Positions 1-8,185 of a DNA stretch of 64,000 nucleotides are shown piece by piece; position 1 is the stretch's first letter; each line of letters starts with the position of its first letter. The notes under the pieces are model-generated. The model saw only the letters and a list, made by a program, of their open reading frames with translations. It was not told where the DNA came from and did not search any database. The stretch lies in the NCBI RefSeq assembly GCF_900111035.1, contig NZ_FOFU01000003.1, forward strand, positions 62,001 through 126,000. Direction: 5' to 3'. A program made the translations under genes and the position numbers. The stretch is from Treponema bryantii. GTDB lineage: Bacteria > Spirochaetota > Spirochaetia > Treponematales > Treponemataceae.

Positions 1-918
1 GGTCAGTGGATCTGCGGTACTGCACAGTTCGTTTATGATATGAACATGCTCAAGCCGGATAAGATGCTTACTCTTATTTCAAAATACGGCCTTACAACTT
101 TCTGTGCACCTCCAACTGTTTACCGCTTCCTTGTTCGTCAGGATCTTTCTAAATACGATCTCAGCAAGTGTCAGCGTTTCTCAACTGCCGGTGAAGCTTT
201 GAATGGTGAAGTTTACGATAAGTGGCTTGAACAGACTGGAAAGCGTATCTACGAAGGTTATGGTCAGTCTGAATCAGCAGTTATCTGTGGAAACTTTATG
301 GATTCTCCTGTAAAACCTGGTTCTATGGGACGTCCTTCTCCTGCTTATGATGTAGAAATCTTAAATCCAAACGATAAGCCTGTTCCAAATGGAGAAGTAG
401 GTGAACTTTGTATTCATGTAGATCAGGGCCACCCTTATGGACTCCTTACCGGTTATCACAAGGATATTTCTCTTACCGCTGAAGCCTTTGACGGTGGTTT
501 CTATCATACTGGTGATAATGTTTATCGCGATGATGACGGTTATATCTGGTTTGTCGGCCGAAAGGATGATATTATTAAATCGTCAGGCTACCGAATCAGT
601 CCGTTCGAGGTTGAGTCAGTTCTCCAGAAGCATCCTGCTGTTATGGAATGTGCCGTTACTGGTGTTGAAGATGCAAAACGTGGTCAGATTGTAAAAGCTA
701 CTATTGTTCTTGTTCCTGCTTATGCAGACAAAGACAAGAAAGAAATGGAAGTTGAAATCTCTACCTTTGCAAAAGAAAACACTGCAATGTATAAGATTCC
801 TCGAATTTATGAATTCGTAAATGAACTGCCTAAGACTATAAGCGGAAAGATCAGACGTGTTGAGATTCGTGAAAAAGACAAGGGTAAGGATCTTGAAAAA
901 ATCAAACAGGATTTTTAG
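1..918 (+). CDS. AMP-forming acyl-CoA synthetase, 3' part
   Basis: The reading frame is open from the first base, so the N-terminal part lies outside the window. The visible ~305 residues are the second half of an acyl-adenylate-forming synthetase, which activates a carboxylic acid with ATP and joins it to CoA. Seen are the YGQSE stretch after a long substrate-binding region, a HTGD motif, a GRKDDIIKSSGYRISPFEVE hinge and a C-terminal SGKIRR containing the catalytic Lys. The pattern resembles medium-chain or acetyl-type AMP-binding proteins; the substrate is not determined. The stop lies inside the start region of the lptC-like gene, so the two may be cotranscribed. Confidence 0.9.
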   Translation, partial: GQWICGTAQFVYDMNMLKPDKMLTLISKYGLTTFCAPPTVYRFLVRQDLSKYDLSKCQRFSTAGEALNGEVYDKWLEQTGKRIYEGYGQSESAVICGNFMDSPVKPGSMGRPSPAYDVEILNPNDKPVPNGEVGELCIHVDQGHPYGLLTGYHKDISLTAEAFDGGFYHTGDNVYRDDDGYIWFVGRKDDIIKSSGYRISPFEVESVLQKHPAVMECAVTGVEDAKRGQIVKATIVLVPAYADKDKKEMEVEISTFAKENTAMYKIPRIYEFVNELPKTISGKIRRVEIREKDKGKDLEKIKQDF

Positions 919-1453
919 TGTTTTCCTGATTACAGTTTTATCATTCTCCTGTTCTCTCAAATATGCCGAGACCGTAAATGCTGAAGATAAGGTTCCAGAA
1001 TTTGTATTTGAAGATACAAAACTAGTTCGCTATGAAAATATGAAGCCTACTCTGGAAGTTACGGCTGGAACTCTTGAGCAATACAAAAATAACAACGAAA
1101 CTTACGGCAAAGATATTTCTTTTATTTCATACGATGATGAAGGAAAGGCAGAGACCGAAGGCAGTTGCGGTATTATTTTTGCTGATACCGGAAAGAAAAT
1201 CTATGAGCTTTATGATGATATAGAGCTGTATAATGCGCCGGAAAAAATGCGTTTTCAGGCTAATATGCTGAAATGGAACGATAAAACTGAACAGCTCACA
1301 AGTGGCCGCAGCGATATGGTAAAAATTGAAAAAGATGATACAATAATGAGAGGAAGTGGTTTTTCTGCTAGTGGAGTTAGTAAAACTTTCTCTTTCCGAG
1401 GAAATATTACCGGTACAATAGAGACCTCTGATGATACAAATAAAGTTGAATAA
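893..1453 (+). CDS. lptC: LptC-like LPS-export periplasmic lipoprotein
   Basis: Short exported protein whose place just before lptA- and lptB-like genes identifies it as the LptC component of the LPS transport bridge. The N-terminus is Lys-rich, followed by a hydrophobic stretch and a lipobox-like LSFSC, then a beta-rich body of about 160 residues. The start is uncertain: the frame is open from GTG 857, but TTG 893 gives a compact signal peptide (KKSNRIFSVFLI...) and has AGGG 8 bases upstream. The start overlaps the preceding synthetase gene by 26 bases. LptC homologues are poorly conserved in sequence, so context carries most of the weight. Confidence 0.7.
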   Translation: MKKSNRIFSVFLITVLSFSCSLKYAETVNAEDKVPEFVFEDTKLVRYENMKPTLEVTAGTLEQYKNNNETYGKDISFISYDDEGKAETEGSCGIIFADTGKKIYELYDDIELYNAPEKMRFQANMLKWNDKTEQLTSGRSDMVKIEKDDTIMRGSGFSASGVSKTFSFRGNITGTIETSDDTNKVE

Positions 1454-2180
1454 ACATAAACTGACTTTTTTTTCTCTGTTATTTTCTTTTCTGATGCCTT
1501 TGTGTGCTGAAAAAATCATCTTTTCTGCTAACAGAATGACGGGAAGGGCAGGAAATACTAATACAACAACAACCCTTTCTGGAAATGCTTACATCAAAAC
1601 TGACACAATGGAAATTCAGGCAGAAGATGTAGAGCTTTCTGGAGATGATTACCGTTATATAAAAGCAACTGGAAGTATTTCTGGAAAAAATCTTGAAACA
1701 CACATGGATTTTACCTGTGATTCCCTTGAATATGACCGTAACACTAAAATTGCGTTACTTAAAGGTAATGTAAAACTTGATGATAAAGATAATGATGTAA
1801 GGGCAGAGGCTCAGATAATCGAATATAATCAGGATACAGAAATTGCTGTACTTCAGATTCAAATAAAGTTGACCCAAAAAGAAAATGTCTGTTCTGGCTC
1901 TTATGCAGTTTATTATAAAAATTCACAGCTGCTTGAATTATCTGGAAATGCTCAGGTAAAGCAGAAGGATGATGTATTCAGAGCTCAGAATATCACTTTA
2001 AACATGGATACTCAGGATATCACTCTTGGTGGAAATGTAAAGGGTAAGGTAACTGATACAAAAGAATCAAAGCCAGAGCCTAAGACAACAGAGTCTGAAC
2101 CGGAATCTAAAGACCCTGAAACAGAAAATCAGACTACAGAATTTGAAATGAAGAAAACTGAGGTAAAAGATGGAGAATGA
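1431..2180 (+). CDS. lptA: LptA/OstA-like periplasmic LPS-bridge protein
   Basis: A signal peptide (hydrophobic run ending in LCA, about residues 9-27) precedes a repetitive beta-jellyroll-type sequence with recurring 'L.GNA', 'LKGNVKL' and 'LGGNVKG' units, typical of the OstA/LptA fold that shields lipid A or lipooligosaccharide across the periplasm. The C-terminus (from about residue 205) is a low-complexity tail rich in Glu, Lys, Thr and Pro and is probably disordered. The start overlaps lptC by 23 bases and the stop overlaps lptB by 11, so translation is likely coupled. Classical Treponema lack LPS, so the exported glycolipid is unknown. Confidence 0.75.
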   Translation: MIQIKLNKHKLTFFSLLFSFLMPLCAEKIIFSANRMTGRAGNTNTTTTLSGNAYIKTDTMEIQAEDVELSGDDYRYIKATGSISGKNLETHMDFTCDSLEYDRNTKIALLKGNVKLDDKDNDVRAEAQIIEYNQDTEIAVLQIQIKLTQKENVCSGSYAVYYKNSQLLELSGNAQVKQKDDVFRAQNITLNMDTQDITLGGNVKGKVTDTKESKPEPKTTESEPESKDPETENQTTEFEMKKTEVKDGE

Positions 2181-2967
2181 AATCAACGAAACAGAGGGAA
2201 TAATTATTACTCCAGCTGAAGAAAAAATAATTACTCCAGATACCCACACTCTTCGTGTAACCAGTCTTTATAAACAGTTCGGTCACAAAAAAGTTGTCCG
2301 CGGTGTTGAATTTTCCATGCAGATGGGCGAGGTTTTAGGGCTTCTCGGTCCGAACGGTGCTGGAAAAACAACTACTTTCTATATGGTAGTAGGTTTTTAT
2401 AAGCCTACAGCGGGAGAGGTTTTTCTTGATGATCAGCGAATAACTGGACTTCCTATGTATAAACGAGCCCGTCTTGGAATTGCATACCTTCCACAGGAAC
2501 CTTCTGTATTCAGAAAATTCACAGTAGAAGAAAATATCTGGTCAATCCTTGAAACCCGTAAGGATCTTACAAAAGAAGAAAAGAAACAGCGGCTTGAATC
2601 ACTTATCGAAGAGTTTTCTATTGGCCGCATCCGCAAGCAGAAGGCCTTTACCTTGTCTGGTGGTGAACGTCGCCGTACAGAAATTGCCCGTTCCCTTGCC
2701 ATGGAGCCGAAATTCCTTCTCTTGGACGAGCCTTTTGCTGGAATTGACCCTATTGCCGTAGCTGATATCAAGAGCATGATCCGCCTTCTTGCAAAAAGAG
2801 GCATTGGAATCCTCATTACAGACCATAATGTCCGCGATACTCTTGAAATTACAGACCGTGCAATTATCATAAATCAGGGAACTATCATGACTCAGGGCTC
2901 AAAGCAGCAGATTCTCGAAAGCGAAGTAGCCCGCGAGATTTATCTTGGTAAAGATTTTAGCATGTAG
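2170..2967 (+). CDS. lptB: LPS-export ABC transporter ATPase LptB
   Basis: Cytoplasmic ABC ATPase that would drive glycolipid extraction from the inner membrane together with LptFG (not in this window). Walker A GPNGAGKT is at about 60-67, signature LSGGE at 162-166, Walker B FLLLDEP at 182-188 and the switch His at 219. The arrangement LSGGERRRTEIARSL followed by EPFAGIDP is typical of LptB. There is an N-terminal extension of about 25 residues rich in Ile and Glu that is unusual for the family. Last gene of the synthetase-lptC-lptA-lptB cluster; about 100 bases separate it from rny, which has its own promoter. Confidence 0.93.
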   Translation: MENEINETEGIIITPAEEKIITPDTHTLRVTSLYKQFGHKKVVRGVEFSMQMGEVLGLLGPNGAGKTTTFYMVVGFYKPTAGEVFLDDQRITGLPMYKRARLGIAYLPQEPSVFRKFTVEENIWSILETRKDLTKEEKKQRLESLIEEFSIGRIRKQKAFTLSGGERRRTEIARSLAMEPKFLLLDEPFAGIDPIAVADIKSMIRLLAKRGIGILITDHNVRDTLEITDRAIIINQGTIMTQGSKQQILESEVAREIYLGKDFSM

Positions 2968-2995
2968 GCGATACAGGTGTCTCTATATTTTCAAT

Positions 2996-3024
2996 TTGAC
3001 ATCTGACTCTTCTTATAGTATTAT
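2996..3024 (+). promoter_or_regulatory. Sigma-70-type promoter of rny
   Basis: TTGACA (2996-3001), a 17-base spacer and TATTAT (3019-3024). It lies about 40 bases before the rny start, and a ribosome binding site (AGGAGTG) follows at 3055-3061. Confidence 0.7.
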
Positions 3025-3065
3025 TAAGTTTGAACTATTCTAAAAATTTTCAATAGGAGTGAAGT

Positions 3066-4595
3066 ATGAACATCGTGTTGTACATAGTTCTCCCTGTTGC
3101 TGGAATTGTTCTTGGATGGATTATTCGCTGGATTTATGCCAGATTTCAATTAACAGCTTCTGAACAGAAAGCCGAGCGCGTTAAACAGGACGCTATTCGG
3201 GAAGCAGAAGCACAGAAAAAAGAAATTTTGTTAAATGCAAAAGATGAGCTCATTCGTGAACGAAATCAGCAGGAGCGGGAAAACCGTGAACGCAGAGCCG
3301 AAGTGCAGCGCTTCGAGGCAAGGGTAAACAAGAAAGAAGAACTCCTTGATCAGCGTGCAGCGGAATTTGAAAAAAACGAAAAAGAACTTGCAGATAAGAA
3401 AGCTGCAATGGTAAAAAGAGAAGAAGAACTTTCTAAACAGGAAGAGCTTTATCGTCAGGAACTTGAAAAAATCTCAGGACTTTCTCAGCAGGAAGCAAAA
3501 GATTTGATTATCAAGAATCTTGAGAATGATGCTCGTCATGATGCACAGGCTCTTATCAACAAAATCGAGCAGGAAGCTCAACTTACTGCAGAAAAGAAAG
3601 CAAAAGACATTCTTGTTACCACAATTCAGAGAATTGCGCCGGAAACTACCAGTGACATTACAGTAGCCACAGTATCATTACCAAGTGATGAGATGAAAGG
3701 ACGTATTATCGGCCGTGAAGGACGTAACATCCGTACCCTTGAAACTCTTACTGGTGTAGATATTATTATTGATGATACTCCAGAAGCTGTTGTAATCTCT
3801 TGTTTTGACCCGGTTCGCAAGGAAATTGCAAAGGAATCTCTTGAACGCCTTATTTCTGACGGACGTATTCATCCGGCAAGAATCGAGGAAATTGTTCAGA
3901 AGGTTACTCACGAAATTCAGAACAAGATTTACGAAGAAGGTGAACGTGCGCTTTTCGATCTTGGTATCCACAATATGAATACCGACGGAATCCGCGCTCT
4001 TGGACGCCTTTACTTCCGTACAAGTTACGGACAGAACGTTCTTTACCATTCTAAAGAAGTTGCAATGGCTGCAAGCATGATTGCTGCAGAAATTGGTGCA
4101 GACCGCGAAGTTGCCAAGCGCGCTGCTATTCTTCATGATATTGGTAAGGGAGCTGAAACAGACAGCGATCAGAACCACGCAGAAGTTGGTGCTGAAATGG
4201 CACGCAAGATGGGTGAAAATCCAGTTATTGTTAATGCAATTGCAGCACACCACAACGACGTTCCAACAGAATCACTTGAAGCTGTTGTTGTTCAGATTGC
4301 AGATGCAATTTCTGCTGCACGTCCTGGTGCACGCCGCGAAACAATTGATAATTACGTTAAGCGTCTTGAGAATCTTGAGCAGATTGCAGAAAGCTTCAAC
4401 GGTGTTGAAAAAGCTTACGCTATTCAGGCCGGCCGTGAGCTCCGTATCCTCGTTAATAACGAAAAGATTGCCGATGGCGATGTAAAAGAGCTTGCAAGAA
4501 ATATCGCTAAACAGATTGAAACTGACCTGCGATATCCTGGAAGAATAAGACTTACAATGATCCGCGAGACACGAATCGTGGAATACGCCCGCTAA
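3066..4595 (+). CDS. rny: Ribonuclease Y
   Basis: Membrane-anchored endoribonuclease that starts mRNA decay. A single N-terminal transmembrane helix (about 1-22) is followed by a long charged coiled coil (about 28-150), a KH domain with the IIGREGRNIR loop at about 215-224 and an HD domain with HDIGKG at about 357-362. At 509 residues it matches the usual length (about 510-520). It has its own promoter and is followed by a strong terminator, so it is monocistronic. Confidence 0.97.
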   Translation: MNIVLYIVLPVAGIVLGWIIRWIYARFQLTASEQKAERVKQDAIREAEAQKKEILLNAKDELIRERNQQERENRERRAEVQRFEARVNKKEELLDQRAAEFEKNEKELADKKAAMVKREEELSKQEELYRQELEKISGLSQQEAKDLIIKNLENDARHDAQALINKIEQEAQLTAEKKAKDILVTTIQRIAPETTSDITVATVSLPSDEMKGRIIGREGRNIRTLETLTGVDIIIDDTPEAVVISCFDPVRKEIAKESLERLISDGRIHPARIEEIVQKVTHEIQNKIYEEGERALFDLGIHNMNTDGIRALGRLYFRTSYGQNVLYHSKEVAMAASMIAAEIGADREVAKRAAILHDIGKGAETDSDQNHAEVGAEMARKMGENPVIVNAIAAHHNDVPTESLEAVVVQIADAISAARPGARRETIDNYVKRLENLEQIAESFNGVEKAYAIQAGRELRILVNNEKIADGDVKELARNIAKQIETDLRYPGRIRLTMIRETRIVEYAR

Positions 4596-4602
4596 TAAAA
4601 AA

Positions 4603-4631
4603 AATGACCGCTTTGAGCGGTCATTTTTTTT
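4603..4631. terminator. Bidirectional rho-independent terminator
   Basis: A 9-bp stem (AATGACCGC / GCGGTCATT) with a 5-base loop has a T-run on the plus side and an A-run on the other, so it can end rny and the convergent minus-strand gene at 4652. Confidence 0.9.
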
Positions 4632-4651
4632 GTCCTGTGTACAATATTTAT

Positions 4652-5227
4652 TTAGAAGTTTGCTGCCACGTACAGCACAATCAGATTATCATAAGAATTA
4701 TTTCCACGCGGCATCAGATTCCAGTAGCCGCCTATACTCGGATAGTATTTAGATTTTCCTTCATGCGCAAAATTGTATTCAACCTGAAACTTAAAGCCGT
4801 TTCCCCATGGTGTAATAGCGTTATAATCACCAAGTTCTTGTACCGTAATATTATCTGCCCTAAAACCAAGAGTATAAGCAAGTCCGGCATTTAATCCGCC
4901 GATTCCAGGATATATTTTTATTCCAAGAGGAAAACTTACATGAAGTTTGCTTGATTTATCTGATGCATTCCAGGTTATATCCCAGAGAATATCATTTCCA
5001 AGATAGAAACTTATCTGCTTTAAGACATTCAGATTTGCTGCTATTGTACTTCCAAGAATTACTCTGTTTCCTTTTTCTATTTCACTACCTGTAGAAACAA
5101 CAGAGTTTCTTCCGTAAACTGGAACTCCAGATGAAAGCCCTGCTGAAAAACTGAAGAAATCTTCTTTAGCAGAAAGAGTAAAGCAGAAAGTAAATATTAA
5201 AAAAAAGATAATAGCTAATTTCTTCAC
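4652..5227 (-). CDS. Predicted outer-membrane beta-barrel protein
   Basis: 191-residue exported protein of unknown function. A clear signal peptide (about 1-20, ending LSA) is followed by alternating hydrophobic/polar strands with many Gly, Tyr and Trp, and the chain ends VLYVAANF. A terminal aromatic residue is the usual beta-barrel assembly signal. It resembles the small putative porin-like proteins of spirochaetes in style only; no specific family is recognised. An AAGGAG ribosome binding site lies just upstream. Confidence 0.6.
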   Translation of the reverse strand: MKKLAIIFFLIFTFCFTLSAKEDFFSFSAGLSSGVPVYGRNSVVSTGSEIEKGNRVILGSTIAANLNVLKQISFYLGNDILWDITWNASDKSSKLHVSFPLGIKIYPGIGGLNAGLAYTLGFRADNITVQELGDYNAITPWGNGFKFQVEYNFAHEGKSKYYPSIGGYWNLMPRGNNSYDNLIVLYVAANF

Positions 5228-5257
5228 TTCTAACTCCTTTATAAGGGATTGTAAATT

Positions 5258-5713
5258 TTAGGCTTTATACACAACCTTAAAAGTCTGGAAAACAAGTTTT
5301 ATATCTGGTGTGAATTCAAAACCAAGAACTGCACCTTCATCTTCAAGATATTCCTGTTTTCTTTCTTTCCACTGTCCAAGATCTTCGTCTTCGCCTTCAA
5401 GTCGAGCCATTTCCCAGGTAACTTCATTGAAAGGAACAATTTCTACACTCTGAGTTTCAATTACACAGCGAGGATTATCTGCGCGGTCTAAAACTACATA
5501 TAATTCCCCGGAAACAGGAAGCGGTTCCTGATCAATTGCATAAGTAGCCCAGCTTGTAAAAAAAGCAGTTTTTCTGTCTGTGAGGACAAGAGTAATCAGT
5601 TCATCACCAACAAAACCTTTTGCTTCAAAGTTTAAGTCTCCGGCACAGCGGTCTTCTTCACTGCGACCAGTATCTTTTATAAATTTATTCCAGTATTCAT
5701 CAATATTTGTCAT
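5258..5713 (-). CDS. ASCH-domain protein
   Basis: 151-residue acidic soluble protein. The ASCH fold (PUA-like, proposed RNA binding) is suggested by the central GDELITLVLTDRKTAFFTSWATYAI region and the PVSGELYVVLDRADNPRCVIET strand-turn-strand pattern. The start is set at the Met of MTNIDEYW rather than a longer frame running into the neighbouring gene. It lies 4 bases after the stop of the upstream small membrane-protein gene, so both are likely one unit. Substrate and role are unknown. Confidence 0.75.
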   Translation of the reverse strand: MTNIDEYWNKFIKDTGRSEEDRCAGDLNFEAKGFVGDELITLVLTDRKTAFFTSWATYAIDQEPLPVSGELYVVLDRADNPRCVIETQSVEIVPFNEVTWEMARLEGEDEDLGQWKERKQEYLEDEGAVLGFEFTPDIKLVFQTFKVVYKA

Positions 5714-5717
5714 TTTC

Positions 5718-6008
5718 TTAATTCCGTTTAGCAAGCATAATAATAAATGCTATTATATAGCAAAGAGCCGGTAGTACGGCACAGATTAAAGTAGAAACAG
5801 GAATTCCCCATAAATTGTATTTTGTGGCAGTAAGTACACCAAGTTCAATCAATAGTTCGTATACTAAAGCTGCATAGTTTAGAAGAAATCCAGAAACCAT
5901 GAAAGACCAGGCTGCTGTCCGTTTTTTGGACATCAAAAGAATAGCGAGAAAAGCAACTATTCCGCCGGTAATCAGTTTGATAATAAACAATAAAATATGT
6001 GGATCCAT
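5718..6008 (-). CDS. Small membrane protein, unknown function
   Basis: 96 residues with three predicted membrane helices (about 5-25, 34-56, 69-92) and a basic KKR turn after the first. No family is recognised. It precedes the ASCH-domain gene closely on the same strand. Confidence 0.55.
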   Translation of the reverse strand: MDPHILLFIIKLITGGIVAFLAILLMSKKRTAAWSFMVSGFLLNYAALVYELLIELGVLTATKYNLWGIPVSTLICAVLPALCYIIAFIIMLAKRN

Positions 6009-6041
6009 ATAATTATCCCTTTCTATTGTAATTTTCGACTG

Positions 6042-6851
6042 TTAATACTCAAAAGGTGAGTTTTTTAATTTTGTAAAAACACCCTTGTCTGCACCAAAAG
6101 GAACTATAGAAGGAATATTATATTCTGGACTTATCAATATTCCACAATCCAGACAGTGAAGTACGAACTTGTGGTATTCATCCTCTGGAAGTTTAGGGAA
6201 AAGATAAGGGCCTCTGCGTTCCCAGTATTTTGTAAGAACAGGATCATAAATGAACCAGTTTTTTTCTTCACGTTCTTGGAGTGCCTTTATCAGATTGTAG
6301 ATTGCACGGGTATAAGCTACTTCCATTGCAAAAGGAAGTTTAATTGCACCGCGAACAAGAAGTAAAGCATCAGGATTCTCATTGAGTTTTTTGGTATCCA
6401 AGGCCAAAAGATAAACTGTTTCTGCCCAGGGAAGGGGAGGACTCAGAATAAGAGCTGGTATTTCTGAAATATTGATTTTTTCGTTTTGAATATTCCATGG
6501 CCGGTAAACACTTGTACCTTCCGGAAATATTGAAAGACCTGCAGCTAAAGCTGCTTTTTGAGATGAAAAACATAATACTGTTCTGTCTGAAGCAAACAGC
6601 TCGCTTACTACCTTCTGAAGTTTTAATGATGGCTTATCTTCACAGATAAAACTTCCTGTCTGTCCGCGGGAAATAGTGTTCTTCATCAGTGTGAAAGCAC
6701 TTCCACCTTCCCAGCCAAGAATTGCACGGCCTTCTTCCTGATACATGTCAGTTACGCGCATATTTTTTGCTGTATATAAAAAGCATCCCCGTGCGCGTTT
6801 TACAGCACCATAGCGATTATATAATTCAACAAATAATTCAGACTTATTCAT
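6042..6851 (-). CDS. Aminotransferase-fold-like protein, probably degenerate
   Basis: 269 residues. The start (RGCFLYTAKNMRVTDMYQEEGRAILGWEG) has the rhythm of the opening of class-III aminotransferases, where the chain describes its product and cofactor site. The protein is much shorter than the family's usual 400 or more residues, and no SxxxK or TxxK-type pyridoxal-phosphate lysine segment is visible. It may be a degenerate, non-catalytic homologue kept in spirochaetes; this is an inference from the N-terminus only. The -10 box TATAAT lies 6 bases before the ATG and no ribosome binding site is visible. Confidence 0.5.
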   Translation of the reverse strand: MNKSELFVELYNRYGAVKRARGCFLYTAKNMRVTDMYQEEGRAILGWEGGSAFTLMKNTISRGQTGSFICEDKPSLKLQKVVSELFASDRTVLCFSSQKAALAAGLSIFPEGTSVYRPWNIQNEKINISEIPALILSPPLPWAETVYLLALDTKKLNENPDALLLVRGAIKLPFAMEVAYTRAIYNLIKALQEREEKNWFIYDPVLTKYWERRGPYLFPKLPEDEYHKFVLHCLDCGILISPEYNIPSIVPFGADKGVFTKLKNSPFEY

Positions 6852-6857
6852 AACTAT

Positions 6858-6863
6858 ATTATA
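6858..6863 (-). promoter_or_regulatory. -10 box 6 bases before ATG (leaderless start)
   Basis: TATAAT on the minus strand followed by six bases and the start codon at 6851. The expected transcription start falls on or next to the A of the ATG. Confidence 0.55.
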
Positions 6864-6865
6864 AC

Positions 6866-6899
6866 AAAAAACTGCCGAAGTGTCTTACACTTCGGCAGT
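6866..6899 (-). terminator. Terminator of the sugar transporter operon
   Basis: A 13-bp stem (ACTGCCGAAGTGT / ACACTTCGGCAGT) with a 3-base loop, followed on the minus strand by a T-run. It lies about 45 bases after the permease stop codon. Confidence 0.85.
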
Positions 6900-6942
6900 A
6901 AAGTTTACAAGAAGGACTTAAATGAAACTTTTAATAGGCAAT

Positions 6943-8184
6943 TTATTTGCTTGTTTTCTTTCTCTTTGAAACAACGTCAAAGATTACAGCACCAAGAAGT
7001 ACCAGACCCTTAACAGCACGCTGCCAGTTCATATCTACACCGAGGATTGACATACCATTGTTCAATACACCCATGAAGATAGCACCGATTACAGCACCTG
7101 AAACTGTACCTGTTCCACCATAAGCTGAAGCACCTCCGATGAAGCAGGAAGCGATAGCATCCATTTCGTAGTTCTGTCCGGCTGTTGGCTGAGCAGAGTT
7201 CAAGCGGGCAATTGTTACAAGAGCAGCAACTGCAGAAATGAATCCCATGTTTGTGTAAGCAAAGAACATTACGTTATCTGTGTTTACACCAGAAAGTTTA
7301 GCAGCCTTTGCGTTACCACCAATTGCATAGAGGTAGCGGCCAGGAACTGTATTCTGTGTGAAGTATGAATATACTGCGATGATTACACCCATCAGAATAA
7401 GAACTACTGGAAGACCACGGTCACGTGCAAGGAACTGACCCAAAATCAAGATTACGATTGAAAGAATTACAAGTTTAGAAACAAAAGATCCTGTTGAAGA
7501 AACTGTGTAATTGTTCTTAATCTTCTTGCGGCGGCTGATGATTTCCATAATTACGAATGCAAGAATACATACGAGAGTGATGATAAGAGTTACCATCAAA
7601 GTATATTTATCTACCCATTCATCAAAGAGATCAAGTTCACCGAACTTTTCCATTGTTTCATCACTTGGGCTAGGGATGAAGCTTTCAAAAAGGTTAAGAT
7701 ATTTCTGTGGGAATGGAGCAATTGGTTTACCATCAAGGATGATTGTTGCAACACCACGCCACAAAAGCATACCAGCGAGGGTAGTGATGAACGGTGGAAT
7801 GTGGATATAAGCAATGAAGAAACCATGGAAAGCACCAATCAATGTACCCATAAGGAGACAGAGACAGATTGCAAGCCAGATAGGCATTCCAAGATTTACA
7901 ATGAATACACCTGCAAGAGCACCAACAAGGGCAACTACAGAACCAACAGACAAATCGATGTTACCACCGGTAAGAATACAAAGCAGCATACCTGTAGCAA
8001 GAATAGCTACGTAAGCATTCTGACGAATAATGTTTGTGATGTTTGCAGGAGCAAACAAAGAGCCGTGTCCAGAAATTCTAATAAGGATTTCGAACAAAAG
8101 CATTACTCCTACAAGAATAAAAATCATAGTGTTGCCTTTCAACACTGACTTAAGTTTATTGCTAACTCTAGCTTTGTTTTCCAT
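6943..8184 (-). CDS. Multiple-sugar ABC transporter permease (GguB/XylH type)
   Basis: 413-residue inner-membrane permease of the carbohydrate-uptake family 2 (ribose/xylose/galactoside type). About ten hydrophobic segments are visible, with the family-typical GGNIDLSVGSVVALVGALAGV near residue 70 and GGNAKAAKLSGVNTDNV near 290. The length above 400 and the charged loop round residues 170-220 fit the GguB/XylH branch. It follows the ATPase gene with one base between. Substrate is probably an aldose, but specificity is not readable here. Confidence 0.9.
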   Translation of the reverse strand: MENKARVSNKLKSVLKGNTMIFILVGVMLLFEILIRISGHGSLFAPANITNIIRQNAYVAILATGMLLCILTGGNIDLSVGSVVALVGALAGVFIVNLGMPIWLAICLCLLMGTLIGAFHGFFIAYIHIPPFITTLAGMLLWRGVATIILDGKPIAPFPQKYLNLFESFIPSPSDETMEKFGELDLFDEWVDKYTLMVTLIITLVCILAFVIMEIISRRKKIKNNYTVSSTGSFVSKLVILSIVILILGQFLARDRGLPVVLILMGVIIAVYSYFTQNTVPGRYLYAIGGNAKAAKLSGVNTDNVMFFAYTNMGFISAVAALVTIARLNSAQPTAGQNYEMDAIASCFIGGASAYGGTGTVSGAVIGAIFMGVLNNGMSILGVDMNWQRAVKGLVLLGAVIFDVVSKRKKTSK

Positions 8185-8185
8185 T

